Part shown: piece by piece, positions 17,291-26,067 of the stretch | How positions within the stretch are numbered: the stretch's first letter is position 1 | Layout of the letters: each line of letters opens with the position of its first letter | DNA from: JAOAPY01 sp038237475 | GTDB taxonomy: Bacteria; Acidobacteriota; Blastocatellia; Pyrinomonadales; Pyrinomonadaceae | Assembly (NCBI GenBank): GCA_038237475.1 | Contig: JBBRYS010000001.1 | Coordinates: 496,001 to 560,000, forward strand | Reading direction: 5' to 3' | DNA: 64,000 bases | Position numbers and translations under genes: made by a program | The notes under the pieces: model-generated | The model's database searches: none | Told to the model about the DNA's origin: nothing | Seen by the model: only the letters and a program-made list of their open reading frames with translations

Positions 17291-17488
17291 GCGAGGGTTG
17301 GCTGCGGCAGAGAGGTCTTGACACTTTGTTGATGCGAGCTCTCCTCATCTATGGCGGCATAAAACCAGGACCTGCAAAAACGTTTGTCTCCTGGTCATTT
17401 ATCTAGTAAAGCAATAGAGCTCTCGGACGCATGAGTCCGTCGGTTCTGGTTTACTCTGGCCGGCAACCAGTCAAAAGGAGAAAAGTAA

Positions 17489-18193
17489 ATGACCGCCAAA
17501 GAAATCGTCGCCGAACTCAAGCAGCTCGGCACGCCTCAAATTAAGAAGATATGGCTGAATCACGGCGGTCAGGAGCCCTGCCTTGGCGTCAAAGTCGAGG
17601 ACATGAAGAAAATCCGGAAACGCGTCAAGACGGACTACCAGCTCGCGTTGGATCTCTACGATACCGGCATCGCTGACGCGATGTATCTCGCTGGTCTGAT
17701 CGCGGACGACGCGAAGATGACTAAAAAGGATCTGCAAAAGTGGGTCGCGGCCGCCAGTTCGACCTGGGTTGCCGAATACACAGTTCCCTGGGTCGCGTCC
17801 TCGGGCCCGCATGGACGCGAGCTGGCTTTGAAGTGGATGGAGTCCACGAATGAAAGGATCGCCACGGCCGGCTGGCAGACTTACAGCAGCATGGTCGCAA
17901 TCACGGATGACGCGGACCTCGATCTCGGCGAGATTAAGACGCTGCTGAAGCGCGTGGCAAAGTCGATCCATCAGCAGCCGAATCGCGTCAGATATACGAT
18001 GAATGGTTTCGTCATCGCTGTTGGCTGCCACGTCAAACCACTCCACCAGCTCGCAGTCGACACGGCGCTGAACATGGGCAAGATCGCCGTCGATCTCGTC
18101 GGGGACTGCAAGATTCCCTTCGCGCCCGAACAGATCAAGAAATTCGCCGCCCGCAGCGCGATCGGCAAGAAGCGCAAGTCGCCGAAGTGTTGA
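17489..18193 (+). CDS. AlkD-like DNA alkylation repair protein
   Basis: A 234-aa all-helical HEAT-like repeat protein of the COG4912 DNA alkylation repair family, proteins that excise or bind alkylated bases. Recognisable stretches are EIVAELKQLGTPQIKKIWLNHG, VKVEDMKKIRKRVKTDYQLALDLYDTG and the C-terminal basic AIGKKRKSPKC. AAAGGAGAAAAG precedes the ATG. Transcribed alone. Confidence 0.85.
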   Translation: MTAKEIVAELKQLGTPQIKKIWLNHGGQEPCLGVKVEDMKKIRKRVKTDYQLALDLYDTGIADAMYLAGLIADDAKMTKKDLQKWVAAASSTWVAEYTVPWVASSGPHGRELALKWMESTNERIATAGWQTYSSMVAITDDADLDLGEIKTLLKRVAKSIHQQPNRVRYTMNGFVIAVGCHVKPLHQLAVDTALNMGKIAVDLVGDCKIPFAPEQIKKFAARSAIGKKRKSPKC

Positions 18194-18308
18194 GCGGACC
18201 TTCAAACCTCGCCAGGTAGCGGTAACTATTCCGACACCCGAATGGTTGGCGTTCCTAAGGGCGAATTGGTCGAACCACCAAATGAAGTGAACGCAGAGGA
18301 ACCGGGAC

Positions 18309-18818
18309 GTGAATGTTATGAAAACAATTATGACTCTCGTGTTGACGATCTTTCTTACAACCCCAATTTTCGGCCAGGAGAACCCGCGCGAAGTTGACCT
18401 TCGTATTAATGGTGTAGGTTCAGGTACCTCCCATGCCGTCGTCGTCAGGCAGTTGGGCAAAGCGTTGCGAAGCAAGACCGTCAAACTTCGAGCCACCGAT
18501 TCATGTAGTGGCTCGGCCGAGACCCATTTGACGCTTTTTTATTCCGGGCTGGAACTCACTCTGCTGGGCGATGGCCGAGGGCGCAAACTGGCTGTCTATA
18601 GCATCGAAGTATCTTCACCAAAGTGGGTTGCCTCCGGAGTACCGATGGGCGCAGAAGTAACGGAAGTGCTTACAAAGTTCGGTCAGCCGATTAACAAAGA
18701 GGAACAATCGGGAGAAAGCATTTACCACTATGTGACGAAAGGAAGTCTCGGCGGAGTGACTTTTCACTTTCGTGACAACAAACTTAGCCGGGTAATCATG
18801 ACCGAGGCGCTTTGCTAA
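18309..18818 (+). CDS. secreted protein of unknown function
   Basis: About 166-169 aa with a signal peptide (MKTIMTLVLTIFLTTPIFG, then QENPRE). Start is GTG 18309 or ATG 18318, the latter giving the more usual signal peptide. The mature domain is strand-rich, with SSPKWVASGVPMGAEVTEVLTKFGQP reminiscent of small periplasmic beta domains. Two cysteines (SCSG and the terminal C) could pair. No family recognised. Confidence 0.75.
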   Translation: MNVMKTIMTLVLTIFLTTPIFGQENPREVDLRINGVGSGTSHAVVVRQLGKALRSKTVKLRATDSCSGSAETHLTLFYSGLELTLLGDGRGRKLAVYSIEVSSPKWVASGVPMGAEVTEVLTKFGQPINKEEQSGESIYHYVTKGSLGGVTFHFRDNKLSRVIMTEALC

Positions 18819-18872
18819 GGACGATCAAACCGGATTTCCCCCGAACGTTCTGTGCCAAGCTGAGTCCTGCCC

Positions 18873-19721
18873 ATGAGAACATTCCTACGAGAAGCGAAGA
18901 ATCTGCTGCTGATTATTCTCGGAATTCTTTCAGCCGGCCTGGGACTGAAAGGTTTTCTTTTGTCGAGCCGGTTCATCGATGGCGGCGTAACCGGCATCTC
19001 GATGCTGCTCGCAGATGTGCTTGGCTTCCCTCTTGCAATTCTAATCCTTATCATCAATCTTCCGTTTCTCGCCGTTGGTTATCGTCAGGTGGGGGGAAGG
19101 TTCGCGCTCAAAAGCGCGCTCGCGATTGCCGGGTTATCGGTTTGTCTGGCCTTCCTCAAATATCCGGACGTGACAACAGACAAACTTTTGACGGCAGTTT
19201 TCGGAGGCTTTTTTATCGGCGCAGGCATTGGTTTGGCGATTCGCGGCGGCGCCGTTTTAGATGGGACTGAAATCGCGGCGCTGCTGGTAAGTAAAAGTAG
19301 TCACTATCTGAAAGTTGGCGACGTTATTCTCGTTCTGAATATTTTCATTTTCTCAGCCGCAGCCTTTTTCCTGGGAATCGAATCGGCAATGTATTCTGTG
19401 CTCACATATTTCGCGGCATCGAAAACCATTGACTTTCTCATCCATGGTATTGAGGAATATACCGCCATCATCATCATCTCTGAGCGGAACGAAGAAATCA
19501 GAGAGGCGATAACCAATTCTTTGGAGCGCGGCGTCACCGTTTACAAGGGTCGAGGAGGTATGTCTGATTCGGAGAAAGAAATCCTATATTGCGTGGTAAC
19601 GCGGTTAGAAATTGGACGAGTAAAAAGGGTTGCCATTGAAATAGACGGAAAGGCATTTATCATCGTGCATGCCTTAGCCGATGTTCAAGGCGGAGTGCTG
19701 AAGCGGAGTGGTTTACATTAA
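18873..19721 (+). CDS. YitT-family membrane protein (with DUF2179 domain)
   Basis: 282 aa with about five transmembrane helices in residues 1-190 and the family stretch FIDGGVTGISMLLADVLGFPLA. The C-terminal soluble DUF2179-like domain holds RGVTVYKGRGGMSDSEKEILYCVVTRLEI. YitT proteins are widespread in bacteria with no settled function; some are proposed transporters. The gene follows a secreted-protein gene by 54 bp on the same strand. Confidence 0.92.
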   Translation: MRTFLREAKNLLLIILGILSAGLGLKGFLLSSRFIDGGVTGISMLLADVLGFPLAILILIINLPFLAVGYRQVGGRFALKSALAIAGLSVCLAFLKYPDVTTDKLLTAVFGGFFIGAGIGLAIRGGAVLDGTEIAALLVSKSSHYLKVGDVILVLNIFIFSAAAFFLGIESAMYSVLTYFAASKTIDFLIHGIEEYTAIIIISERNEEIREAITNSLERGVTVYKGRGGMSDSEKEILYCVVTRLEIGRVKRVAIEIDGKAFIIVHALADVQGGVLKRSGLH

Positions 19722-19836
19722 GGACAAGGCCATAATCCATCAGACAATTAGCTTGTCAGTCCAGGGCCTTTGTCGCACCCGCGAGTCGCTAGTGACCAAA
19801 AGGTCGGTGCGACGTGGTAGACAAGAAAGGAGAAGT

Positions 19837-20442
19837 ATGACAATGAAATCCTTGGGCCTGTCCGTTTGCTTTTTGCTAATCGCGGTCCCTTCTATATTTG
19901 CTCAGCGGGCAACGGAGGAGGAATTAGGTCTTCCCGAATTGCACACCATCAGAAGTGTTACACTCTCGCCCTCGTACAGCTGTCGCTCTGCTGAGGAATT
20001 TCAAAAGGGGTATGCGAACACGGCTCTCTTTTTGTCGACTTACGCCAAATATAAAAACGGCCCCGACCTGCTCTTCAACGGCGCCTGCAAGTCGGATGAT
20101 GATTTTCAGGCGTCGACAGCCGGCGACGGATTTTCGCTGATTGCCGATTTGGGCCCTGAAGTCTCGCTCGAAGAAGTCTCCGCATCGCGGGCTTTTAATC
20201 TAAAACGCCTGCATTCGTACGCGGAGTATTCGACTTTCGCGTCCATCGTGAAGGTCGCGGCAAATCATACTTACGCCGTTCTCCTGAATGAGCACGACAA
20301 GCGGGGTTTATTCATTTTCAAAGTCGTCGAATATATACCGAATGAAAGAGTCGTGCTGCGGTATGCCGTGAAGTCATATCAAATCACGTCGAGCGGTCAG
20401 AGACGCGCTAAAGGCTTCGATTGGGAGAAGACCAACCAGTGA
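19837..20442 (+). CDS. secreted protein of unknown function
   Basis: 201 aa from ATG 19837, preceded by AAAGGAGAAG. The signal peptide is MTMKSLGLSVCFLLIAVPSIFAQ. The mature part contains SPSYSCRSAEEFQKGYANT and FNGACKSDDDFQAS, two cysteines probably forming a disulfide, and ends in a charged tail. The frame extends upstream to 19708 without a ribosome site. No known family seen. Confidence 0.75.
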   Translation: MTMKSLGLSVCFLLIAVPSIFAQRATEEELGLPELHTIRSVTLSPSYSCRSAEEFQKGYANTALFLSTYAKYKNGPDLLFNGACKSDDDFQASTAGDGFSLIADLGPEVSLEEVSASRAFNLKRLHSYAEYSTFASIVKVAANHTYAVLLNEHDKRGLFIFKVVEYIPNERVVLRYAVKSYQITSSGQRRAKGFDWEKTNQ

Positions 20443-20548
20443 AGCCTAATTAATCAATTTGTAGACGAAGCTATTGCGCCGGCGCGGAATGCGCAGTTTT
20501 AACTGACTTTTTCTGGTGCGTTAGCGAAATTCATGAAGGAGAAAAGCA

Positions 20549-20920
20549 ATGGCAAAAAATCCAGTGGTTTGGTTTGAGATCTATGTGCAGGAGATGGCAC
20601 GGGCGAAGAAATGTTATGAGTCAGTACTGCAGGTCGAGCTCGCAGAACTGAAGGGTCCTGGAATTGAGATGTGGACCTTCCCTATGAATATGGAATCCAG
20701 CGGAGCGTCGGGTGCCCTCGTGCATATGCCTGGCTTTCCGTCAGGGGGAAATAGCACCCTGGTCTATTTCAGTTGTGATGATTGCGCAACGGAAGCTAGC
20801 CGCGTCGTCGAAGCAGGCGGCCGCGTTGAGAAGGAAAAATTCTCGATCGGCGAGCATGGTTTCATTGCCCTGGCAAATGACACCGAAGGGAATATGTTCG
20901 GCCTGCATTCGATGAAGTAA
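20549..20920 (+). CDS. VOC-family (glyoxalase/bleomycin-resistance fold) protein
   Basis: 123 aa, one VOC unit made of two beta-alpha-beta3 halves. The N-terminal VVWFEIYVQEMARAKKCYESVL and the C-terminal FIALANDTEGNMFGLHSMK are typical of the COG3324-type predicted lactoylglutathione lyase relatives. GAAGGAGAAAAG precedes the ATG. Metal ligands are not obvious, so the substrate and even enzymatic activity are uncertain. Confidence 0.87.
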   Translation: MAKNPVVWFEIYVQEMARAKKCYESVLQVELAELKGPGIEMWTFPMNMESSGASGALVHMPGFPSGGNSTLVYFSCDDCATEASRVVEAGGRVEKEKFSIGEHGFIALANDTEGNMFGLHSMK

Positions 20921-20997
20921 CAAGCAGCCTGAGCTCGATTCCCACTGTTGAGATCAAAGACCGCGCGGCCCCCGGTGAAAAAGCGTTACGAAGCCCA

Positions 20998-21192
20998 ATG
21001 GGTTTACACCGAAAAAAATCGTTGGTGGCAATACAGGTGTGGGGCTCGGCCGCTCTTGGGTTATCCGCCATTGGTATTCTTGATTACTTCACCGGATCAG
21101 AGTTACGTATCTTCCCTCTGTACTATGGGCCGATAAGTTTTGTTGCCTGGTACCGTGGACGCAGTGAGTCGCTCGTCACAATATCTCGTTGA
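20998..21192 (+). pseudogene. remnant of the membrane N-terminus of a sensor protein
   Basis: The frame encodes a hydrophobic stretch SLVAIQVWGSAALGLSAIGI then LDYFTGSELRIFPLYYGPIS and FVAWYRGRS. I recognise this as the N-terminal membrane segment of some histidine kinases or diguanylate cyclases. It stops without any signalling domain and runs directly into an unrelated racemase fragment, so it is a broken gene. Confidence 0.6.
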
Positions 21193-21480
21193 AGGACCTG
21201 TCTACTCTGAGACGCTTAAGGAATTCGGGATCGAGGGCACGATACCTGATGAGGCGGACAGGGAGAGGATGAGCGAGATCATTTTTAAGGAACTGGTAAA
21301 CGGCATCTTCACTGAAGGCTCCCGACTCTTCCTCGACAAAGTTGCGGAAACATTCAAGGTACGTGGTTGCGAAGCGGTGGTGCTTGGTTGCACTGAGTTA
21401 CCTTGATCGTCCGCGCGGACGACTTCCCCCTGCCGGTCCTGGACTCGACCCGACTGCTCGCGCGCGCCGCTTTAAAAAGA
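21172..21480 (+). pseudogene. aspartate/glutamate racemase-family fragment, frameshifted
   Basis: In one frame QYLVEGPVYSETLKEFGIEG and GCEAVVLGCTELP are the second half of an Asp/Glu racemase with its catalytic Cys (LGCTE). At 21404-21408 the frame hits TGA; continuing one frame over gives LIVRADDFPLPVLDSTRLLA, the expected continuation, so a one-base deletion is likely. The N-terminal half is absent. TGA here is not a Sec candidate because the frame changes. Confidence 0.65.
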
Positions 21481-21539
21481 GCTATCTAGGGATTTCGAAG
21501 GCCTTCAAATACCATTTCGCTTCGGCACCGGCCAGGCAG

Positions 21540-21790
21540 GGACGCGTTGCGCAATTACCAGGGCAGTCTGCAAATCCCCGGTTTCAGGATTAGCTGGACC
21601 TTGACGGACGTCCACTTTTCAGAGGATTTCACGCTCGCTTACATGTACGGCCAAAATGAAGTTAAGATGGACTCCCAGACGGCACGCCCATCACCATCTC
21701 GGGACGCGCGCGATTACTATTTGGCGCCGTGAACCCGATGGCCAGCGGCGCAGTGCTGTCGCTATCTGGAATTCTGAGTTGGCTGCCACT
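21540..21790 (+). pseudogene. SnoaL/DUF4440-like fragment, frameshifted
   Basis: NYQGSLQIPGFRISWTLTDV and FTLAYMYGQNEVKMDS are typical of DUF4440/SnoaL-like ketosteroid-isomerase-fold proteins. The homologous continuation (GTPITISGRA, then REPDGQRRSA and IWNSE) appears only after shifts between frames. The 5' end is missing. Third gene remnant in a row. Confidence 0.55.
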
Positions 21791-21865
21791 CAATGCACGC
21801 TTGCTTAAGAGACCGCTGAATTAAGAGGAATCCACTCTAGGGAAAGAGCGAACTTGGGAGATAAG

Positions 21866-22447
21866 ATGAAAATAAAAATAATTTTGCTGGCATTGTTCTG
21901 CCTGGTGTTAAGCCCGGCTGCACACGCCCAGTCAGGAGTTGCTCCTGACGCAGTGGTGAGAAATTTATATGCGGCCCACAAGGGCCATTCGGGTCCATTC
22001 TTTCAGACAAAAAGCCGCGCGCGGTTGTATAAATACCTTAACAAGGAGCTTGCCGATTTAATTTGGAAAGACGCAATTGCCTCCAAAGGAGAAGTTGGCG
22101 CGCTTGATTTCGACCCACTATATAACGCCCAGGACCTGAAGATCACCGCTTTTAAGATCGGTAAACCTGAATACGGAGAGGGCAACAACAACCTGGCTGA
22201 TGTGCCGGTCACTTTTAAAAACATGGGCACCGCCGAAACCGTTCTATTTAGACTGGAACGGACCAGCCCAAAATCAGCCTGGAAACTCAGTGACATCTTT
22301 TACCCGTCGAATCCCCATGACAGTTCCTCGCTCAAAGAAATCTTCCTTAGCACGATGAAGGCGTCGCACAGCGATACTGCGCCGGAAACAGACCTGAGCG
22401 ACGGTCTCCAAAAGATCGATTATTTACTCTTACAGGTCGATAACTGA
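21866..22447 (+). CDS. secreted DUF3828-like protein
   Basis: 193 aa from ATG 21866 with the signal peptide MKIKIILLALFCLVLSPAAHA (cleavage near AQS). The mature part begins PDAVVRNLYAAHKG and has a repeated alpha-beta layout ending WKLSDIFYPS, like periplasmic DUF3828 proteins. GGGAGATAAG precedes the ATG. Function unknown. Confidence 0.72.
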   Translation: MKIKIILLALFCLVLSPAAHAQSGVAPDAVVRNLYAAHKGHSGPFFQTKSRARLYKYLNKELADLIWKDAIASKGEVGALDFDPLYNAQDLKITAFKIGKPEYGEGNNNLADVPVTFKNMGTAETVLFRLERTSPKSAWKLSDIFYPSNPHDSSSLKEIFLSTMKASHSDTAPETDLSDGLQKIDYLLLQVDN

Positions 22448-22511
22448 CCACGGCCGGGGACCGGCATTCGGAGTCGAATCGATTCGACTGGCGAAGAGAT
22501 TTGGATGGAGG

Positions 22512-23357
22512 ATGGAATTGACCGAGAACATTCTGGTGCGGAACAACGTGAGAATTTTTGGTAGCGGGCAGCAAACGATGTTGTTTGCCCATGGCTTTGG
22601 CTGCGATCAGAACATGTGGCGGTTCGTGGCGCCTGCCTTCGAGAACGACTACCGAATTGTTTTATTCGATTACGTCGGATCGGGAAAGTCTGATCTATCG
22701 GCCTACAGCGAGCAACGATACGGCGACCTCGCCGGTTATACGCAGGACGTGCTGGATATCTGTGAGGCACTCTCACTGGAGCAGGTCATCTATGTCGGGC
22801 ATTCTGTGAGCGGAGTCATTGGAATGCTGGCTTCGATTCAAAAGCCCGGGATATTTGAGCAACTGATTCTCATCGGGCCTTCGCCCTGCTACATCAACGA
22901 GGCGCCCGCGTACGTCGGCGGTTTTGAGCGCGCTGACATCACCGGGTTGCTGGATGTGATGGAGAAAAATTATATCGGCTGGGCAAATTTTCTCGCGCCC
23001 GTGGTCATGAAAAATCCAGAGCGGCCCGAGTTGACGCTCGAGCTTGAGGAAAGTTTTTGCTCTACCGATCCAAAAATCGCCCGCCGCTTTGCCGAAGCAA
23101 CGTTCTTCTCCGACAACCGCAGCGATTTGCCGAAGGTGACGATACCGTCTCTCATTCTGCAGTGCTCTGAAGATGCGATTGCTCCCCTTGAGGTGGGCGC
23201 ATACCTGCACGAGCATCTGGCCCAGAGCACGCTGCGAGTTATGAAGGCAACCGGACATTGCCCACACATGAGTCACCCTGAGGAGACAATCAGCTTGATC
23301 CGGGAGTATCTAAGTGCCGTTCCCAGCCAGGAGACCACACGGGCTCAGTTTACATGA
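22512..23357 (+). CDS. RsbQ-like alpha/beta hydrolase
   Basis: 281 aa. Nucleophile elbow GHSVSG (Ser98), oxyanion segment HGFGCDQNMWRFVAP, acid SEDAIAP and His in GHCPHMSHPEE. This is the RsbQ/KAI2/D14 subfamily: in Bacillus, RsbQ activates the PAS-PP2C phosphatase RsbP in energy stress, and in plants relatives are hormone receptors that hydrolyse their ligand. The stop overlaps the next ATG by 4 bp (ATGA), so it is translated together with a PAS-containing hybrid kinase, the same gene order as rsbQ-rsbP but with a kinase as output. Likely a small-molecule receptor for that kinase. Confidence 0.9.
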   Translation: MELTENILVRNNVRIFGSGQQTMLFAHGFGCDQNMWRFVAPAFENDYRIVLFDYVGSGKSDLSAYSEQRYGDLAGYTQDVLDICEALSLEQVIYVGHSVSGVIGMLASIQKPGIFEQLILIGPSPCYINEAPAYVGGFERADITGLLDVMEKNYIGWANFLAPVVMKNPERPELTLELEESFCSTDPKIARRFAEATFFSDNRSDLPKVTIPSLILQCSEDAIAPLEVGAYLHEHLAQSTLRVMKATGHCPHMSHPEETISLIREYLSAVPSQETTRAQFT

Positions 23358-24916
23358 ACGAATTGCTCGACAAAGCGCCTTGCGGGTTTATTTCTTTCGC
23401 CAACGACAGCAAGATTGTGCTGGTTAACACCACGTTGCTGGACTCGCTCGGCTACGAAGTGGGTGAGTTGCTGGGGCGACACATTGAATCAATCCTGCCC
23501 GTAGCCAGCCGCATCTTTTACCAGACGCATTTTTTCCCGCTCCTCAAGCTGAACGGACGAGTCGAGGAGGTTTATCTTTCAGTGCGCGCGAAGAACGGGA
23601 CCGAAATGCCGGTGCTCGTGAACGCGACGCGCCAACAGCGCGAAGGTGTCACTGTCTATGACTGCATTTTGATGCAGATGCGTCAGCGTAACCAGTACGA
23701 GGACGAGATTCTTCAGGCCAGAAAAATAGCGGAGGAAGCGACGCGCGCCAAAGATGAATTCCTGGCGGTTGTCTCACATGAACTCCGCACACCACTGACC
23801 GCGATCCTTGGGTGGACGCGGCTACTTAAGATTGGCAAGCTTGATGAGATCACACGAGTGCGCGCGCTGGACACGATTGAGCGGAACGCCAATTCACAGA
23901 GCCAGCTAATCGAAGACCTTCTGGATTTCGCCCGCATTATCTCCGGAAAAATTCGCCTCGACGTTGGGAAGATCGAAATGGGCTCGCTCGCTGAAGCCGT
24001 GCTTGACATCGTTCGCCCCAGTGCCGAAGCCAAGGGAATAACCGTCCAATCCATCCTCGACCCGCGAGCGGGCCCAGTCTCCGGCGATCCCGAACGCATA
24101 AAGCAGGTGTTGTGGAACCTGATGTCAAACGCAGTCAAGTTTACTCCCAAAGGCGGACGAGTCCAGCTGCGGCTTGAGCGCGTGGATTCCAGCGTTGAAA
24201 TTACGGTCAGTGACAATGGCCAGGGCATGAGTGCAGAATTCCTGCCCTACGTCTTTGACCGCTTCCGCCAGGCAGATGCCACCACAATCAGGCGGCAGAC
24301 CGGATTGGGATTGGGGATGTCGATCGCAAGACACATCGTCGAACTGCACGGTGGCACCATTCGCGCGGTCAGCCCGGGAGAGGGACAAGGCGCATCCTTC
24401 ATTGTCAGGCTGCCCGTCATCATCATTCATGATCCGCCGGACCGCACCAGCCTCGTGCCGGAGCAACCAGCCATCGCGAGTGATTCACAACCCATGCTGC
24501 TCGCAAGGCTCGATGGCGTGAACGTGCTGGTCGTCGACGACGAACAGGACGTACGTGATTTGTTAACGACTGTATTGGCTCAAAGTGGCGCACTGGTTAG
24601 AACTGTCGGCAGCGTCGCAGAGGCGTTGGAAGCAATGCGGCACCAGCAGCCCGACTTGCTGATTAGCGACATCGACATGGCTAACGAAGACGGGTATTCG
24701 TTAATTCGCAAGGTGCGAGTTTTGGAACAAGAATCGGCACAAATGCCGGCCATTGCGTTAACGGCTCATGCTCGGGGGGCAGATCGGCTGCGGGCACTTT
24801 CGGCGGGTTACCAATTGCATATGCCGAAGCCCGTGGAACCTGCTGAACTGGTGATGGCCATCGCCAACCTTACCAACAGGAGGCAAAGCCCGGCCCCCGA
24901 AACCCCGCCAAACTAA
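23354..24916 (+). CDS. soluble hybrid histidine kinase (PAS-HisKA-HATPase-REC)
   Basis: 520 aa. An N-terminal PAS domain (about 1-115, APCGFISFANDSKIVLVNTT) has the appearance of the PAS partner of RsbQ proteins. HisKA has SHELRTPLTAILGW (His142). The ATPase domain has WNLMSNAVKFTP, DNGQGMS and GLGLGMSIA. The receiver has LVVDDEQDVRDLL and Asp439 in ISDIDMANEDG. From HisKA to the end it is a close paralogue of the MEDS-linked kinase at 11531. There is no membrane segment. The gene is coupled to the RsbQ-like gene by a 4-bp overlap. Confidence 0.93.
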   Translation: MNELLDKAPCGFISFANDSKIVLVNTTLLDSLGYEVGELLGRHIESILPVASRIFYQTHFFPLLKLNGRVEEVYLSVRAKNGTEMPVLVNATRQQREGVTVYDCILMQMRQRNQYEDEILQARKIAEEATRAKDEFLAVVSHELRTPLTAILGWTRLLKIGKLDEITRVRALDTIERNANSQSQLIEDLLDFARIISGKIRLDVGKIEMGSLAEAVLDIVRPSAEAKGITVQSILDPRAGPVSGDPERIKQVLWNLMSNAVKFTPKGGRVQLRLERVDSSVEITVSDNGQGMSAEFLPYVFDRFRQADATTIRRQTGLGLGMSIARHIVELHGGTIRAVSPGEGQGASFIVRLPVIIIHDPPDRTSLVPEQPAIASDSQPMLLARLDGVNVLVVDDEQDVRDLLTTVLAQSGALVRTVGSVAEALEAMRHQQPDLLISDIDMANEDGYSLIRKVRVLEQESAQMPAIALTAHARGADRLRALSAGYQLHMPKPVEPAELVMAIANLTNRRQSPAPETPPN

Positions 24917-25108
24917 CTGCATGTACCTGGGCTGTTTATCTGGTACCTCCAGGATGAGATCGCACCACTCTCGTGGGGTGAGGTTTGCGTGGCTGCTGTG
25001 CCAGACGCACGCTACCGGGAATTGCTGAGAGTGGGCGCCAGCGGATCGAGGCAGTCGATCCAGCGTGAGGCGCGTAATTATCTCGCCCCACGACGTTGAG
25101 GGTGTTCA

Positions 25109-25282
25109 ATGCTCCTTGCTCCAAGGTCACATATCGGAGAGGTTGCAGGTTTGCCCAAACAAAATAGCGACGAAGATCCGATGCGAACGTTCCGCCTCAT
25201 TGGTGGGATCGCTGCATTTCTCGCTGCGCTTGGGATCTTTATCATGGGTTGGTGGTTCATTCTCCGAGCACCACGATTTTAG
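25109..25282 (+). CDS. possible 57-aa single-pass membrane peptide
   Basis: An ATG at 25109 gives 57 aa, with FRLIGGIAAFLAALGIFIMG as a membrane helix followed by WWFILRAPRF. A second ATG at 25181 would leave essentially the helix alone. GAGGG lies 8 bp upstream of the first ATG. No homologue recognised; coding status is uncertain. Confidence 0.4.
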   Translation: MLLAPRSHIGEVAGLPKQNSDEDPMRTFRLIGGIAAFLAALGIFIMGWWFILRAPRF

Positions 25283-25349
25283 TTTCGCTTAGGATTTCTC
25301 TTGTCCACGAATTTTTGAAGCTGAACAAATCCAGAATCAGCCCGTATCC

Positions 25350-25820
25350 ATGGGAACCAAAGGGAGAATAGAAGTGCACAACACAATAGTCATCGCCAGA
25401 TCTGATCAGGAAATCTCTGATTGTTATGCGGTGATGGCCGAACTGCGTCCTCACATCCAACCCCACGAATTTCTGCCGCTCGTAAAAAGGCTCGCAGCAA
25501 TTGCCGGCTTTCGGCTGGCTTCTTTAAGAGACGGAGAGATCAAAGCTGTCGCCGGTTTCAGAATCTCTGAATGGCTGGCCGGCGGCAGATATCTGGAGAT
25601 TGAAGATCTGGTGGCGAAGAGCGGTGAGCGATCCAGGGGTTATGGCGGCGCAATGTTCGATTGGCTGGTCGAACATGCGAGAGAAAATAACTGCCTGCAG
25701 GTACGTCTGGTTTCACGTGTCAGCCGTCTCGACGCGCACCGCTTTTACCTGCGCAAAGGGATGATCCTCGAAGCACACTATTTTTCACTGAACCTTCAGG
25801 ACACGAATTCAGAGACCTGA
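25350..25820 (+). CDS. GNAT-family N-acetyltransferase
   Basis: 156 aa. The acetyl-CoA pyrophosphate loop is SRGYGGAMFDWLVEHA (RxxGxG/A form), preceded by the strand LEIEDLVAKSGERS and followed by HRFYLRKGM near the C-terminus. ATG 25350 is weak; the GTG 24 bp further in, behind AAAGGGAGAATAGAA, may be the real start. Substrate unknown. Confidence 0.87.
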   Translation: MGTKGRIEVHNTIVIARSDQEISDCYAVMAELRPHIQPHEFLPLVKRLAAIAGFRLASLRDGEIKAVAGFRISEWLAGGRYLEIEDLVAKSGERSRGYGGAMFDWLVEHARENNCLQVRLVSRVSRLDAHRFYLRKGMILEAHYFSLNLQDTNSET

Positions 25821-25990
25821 GTCGTCGCGATCTGCCTCACGAAAGTTCTGTTTTCGATTACATGTGACGATCAGAAATGGAAAAGAAACATTCCTGCCCA
25901 ATAGCGTAAAAGGCAACCCTGCGCCCTCTTTTATTGCTCTCGGCATGAGGAGACATTCGCTGCCATCGATGGTTGAGGGTTTGCTTGTGG
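25821..25990. other. noncoding stretch, nothing recognised
   Basis: Between the GNAT stop and the 51-bp repeat I see no convincing gene, hairpin or promoter. Short open frames here lack ribosome sites and protein-like composition. The 168 bp from 26167 to the kinase stop at 26335 are equally featureless. Confidence 0.6.
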
Positions 25991-26041
25991 GGAAATACTC
26001 GACCCGAGATCGAGTCCGACGTCAACTTTGTCCATGCAGAT
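25991..26041. repeat. 51-bp direct repeat, copy 1
   Basis: Matches 32807-32857 in 50 of 51 positions (single difference C/A). It contains ACTCGA and TCGAGT as inverted arms around 7 bp. The two copies bracket the kinase/sigma-factor region in the same orientation. Confidence 0.9.
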
Positions 26042-26067
26042 AAGGGGGGGCATTCTGCAAAGGTGAC

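Noticed and set aside
17471..18496. 341-aa minus-strand frame opposite the AlkD-like gene
   Set aside because: It is the mirror of a well-supported plus-strand gene and has no recognisable domain.
21404..21408. TGA after LGCTELP in the racemase fragment as a second Sec codon
   Set aside because: The homologous continuation lies one frame over, and the N-terminal half of the gene is missing, so it is a frameshifted remnant.
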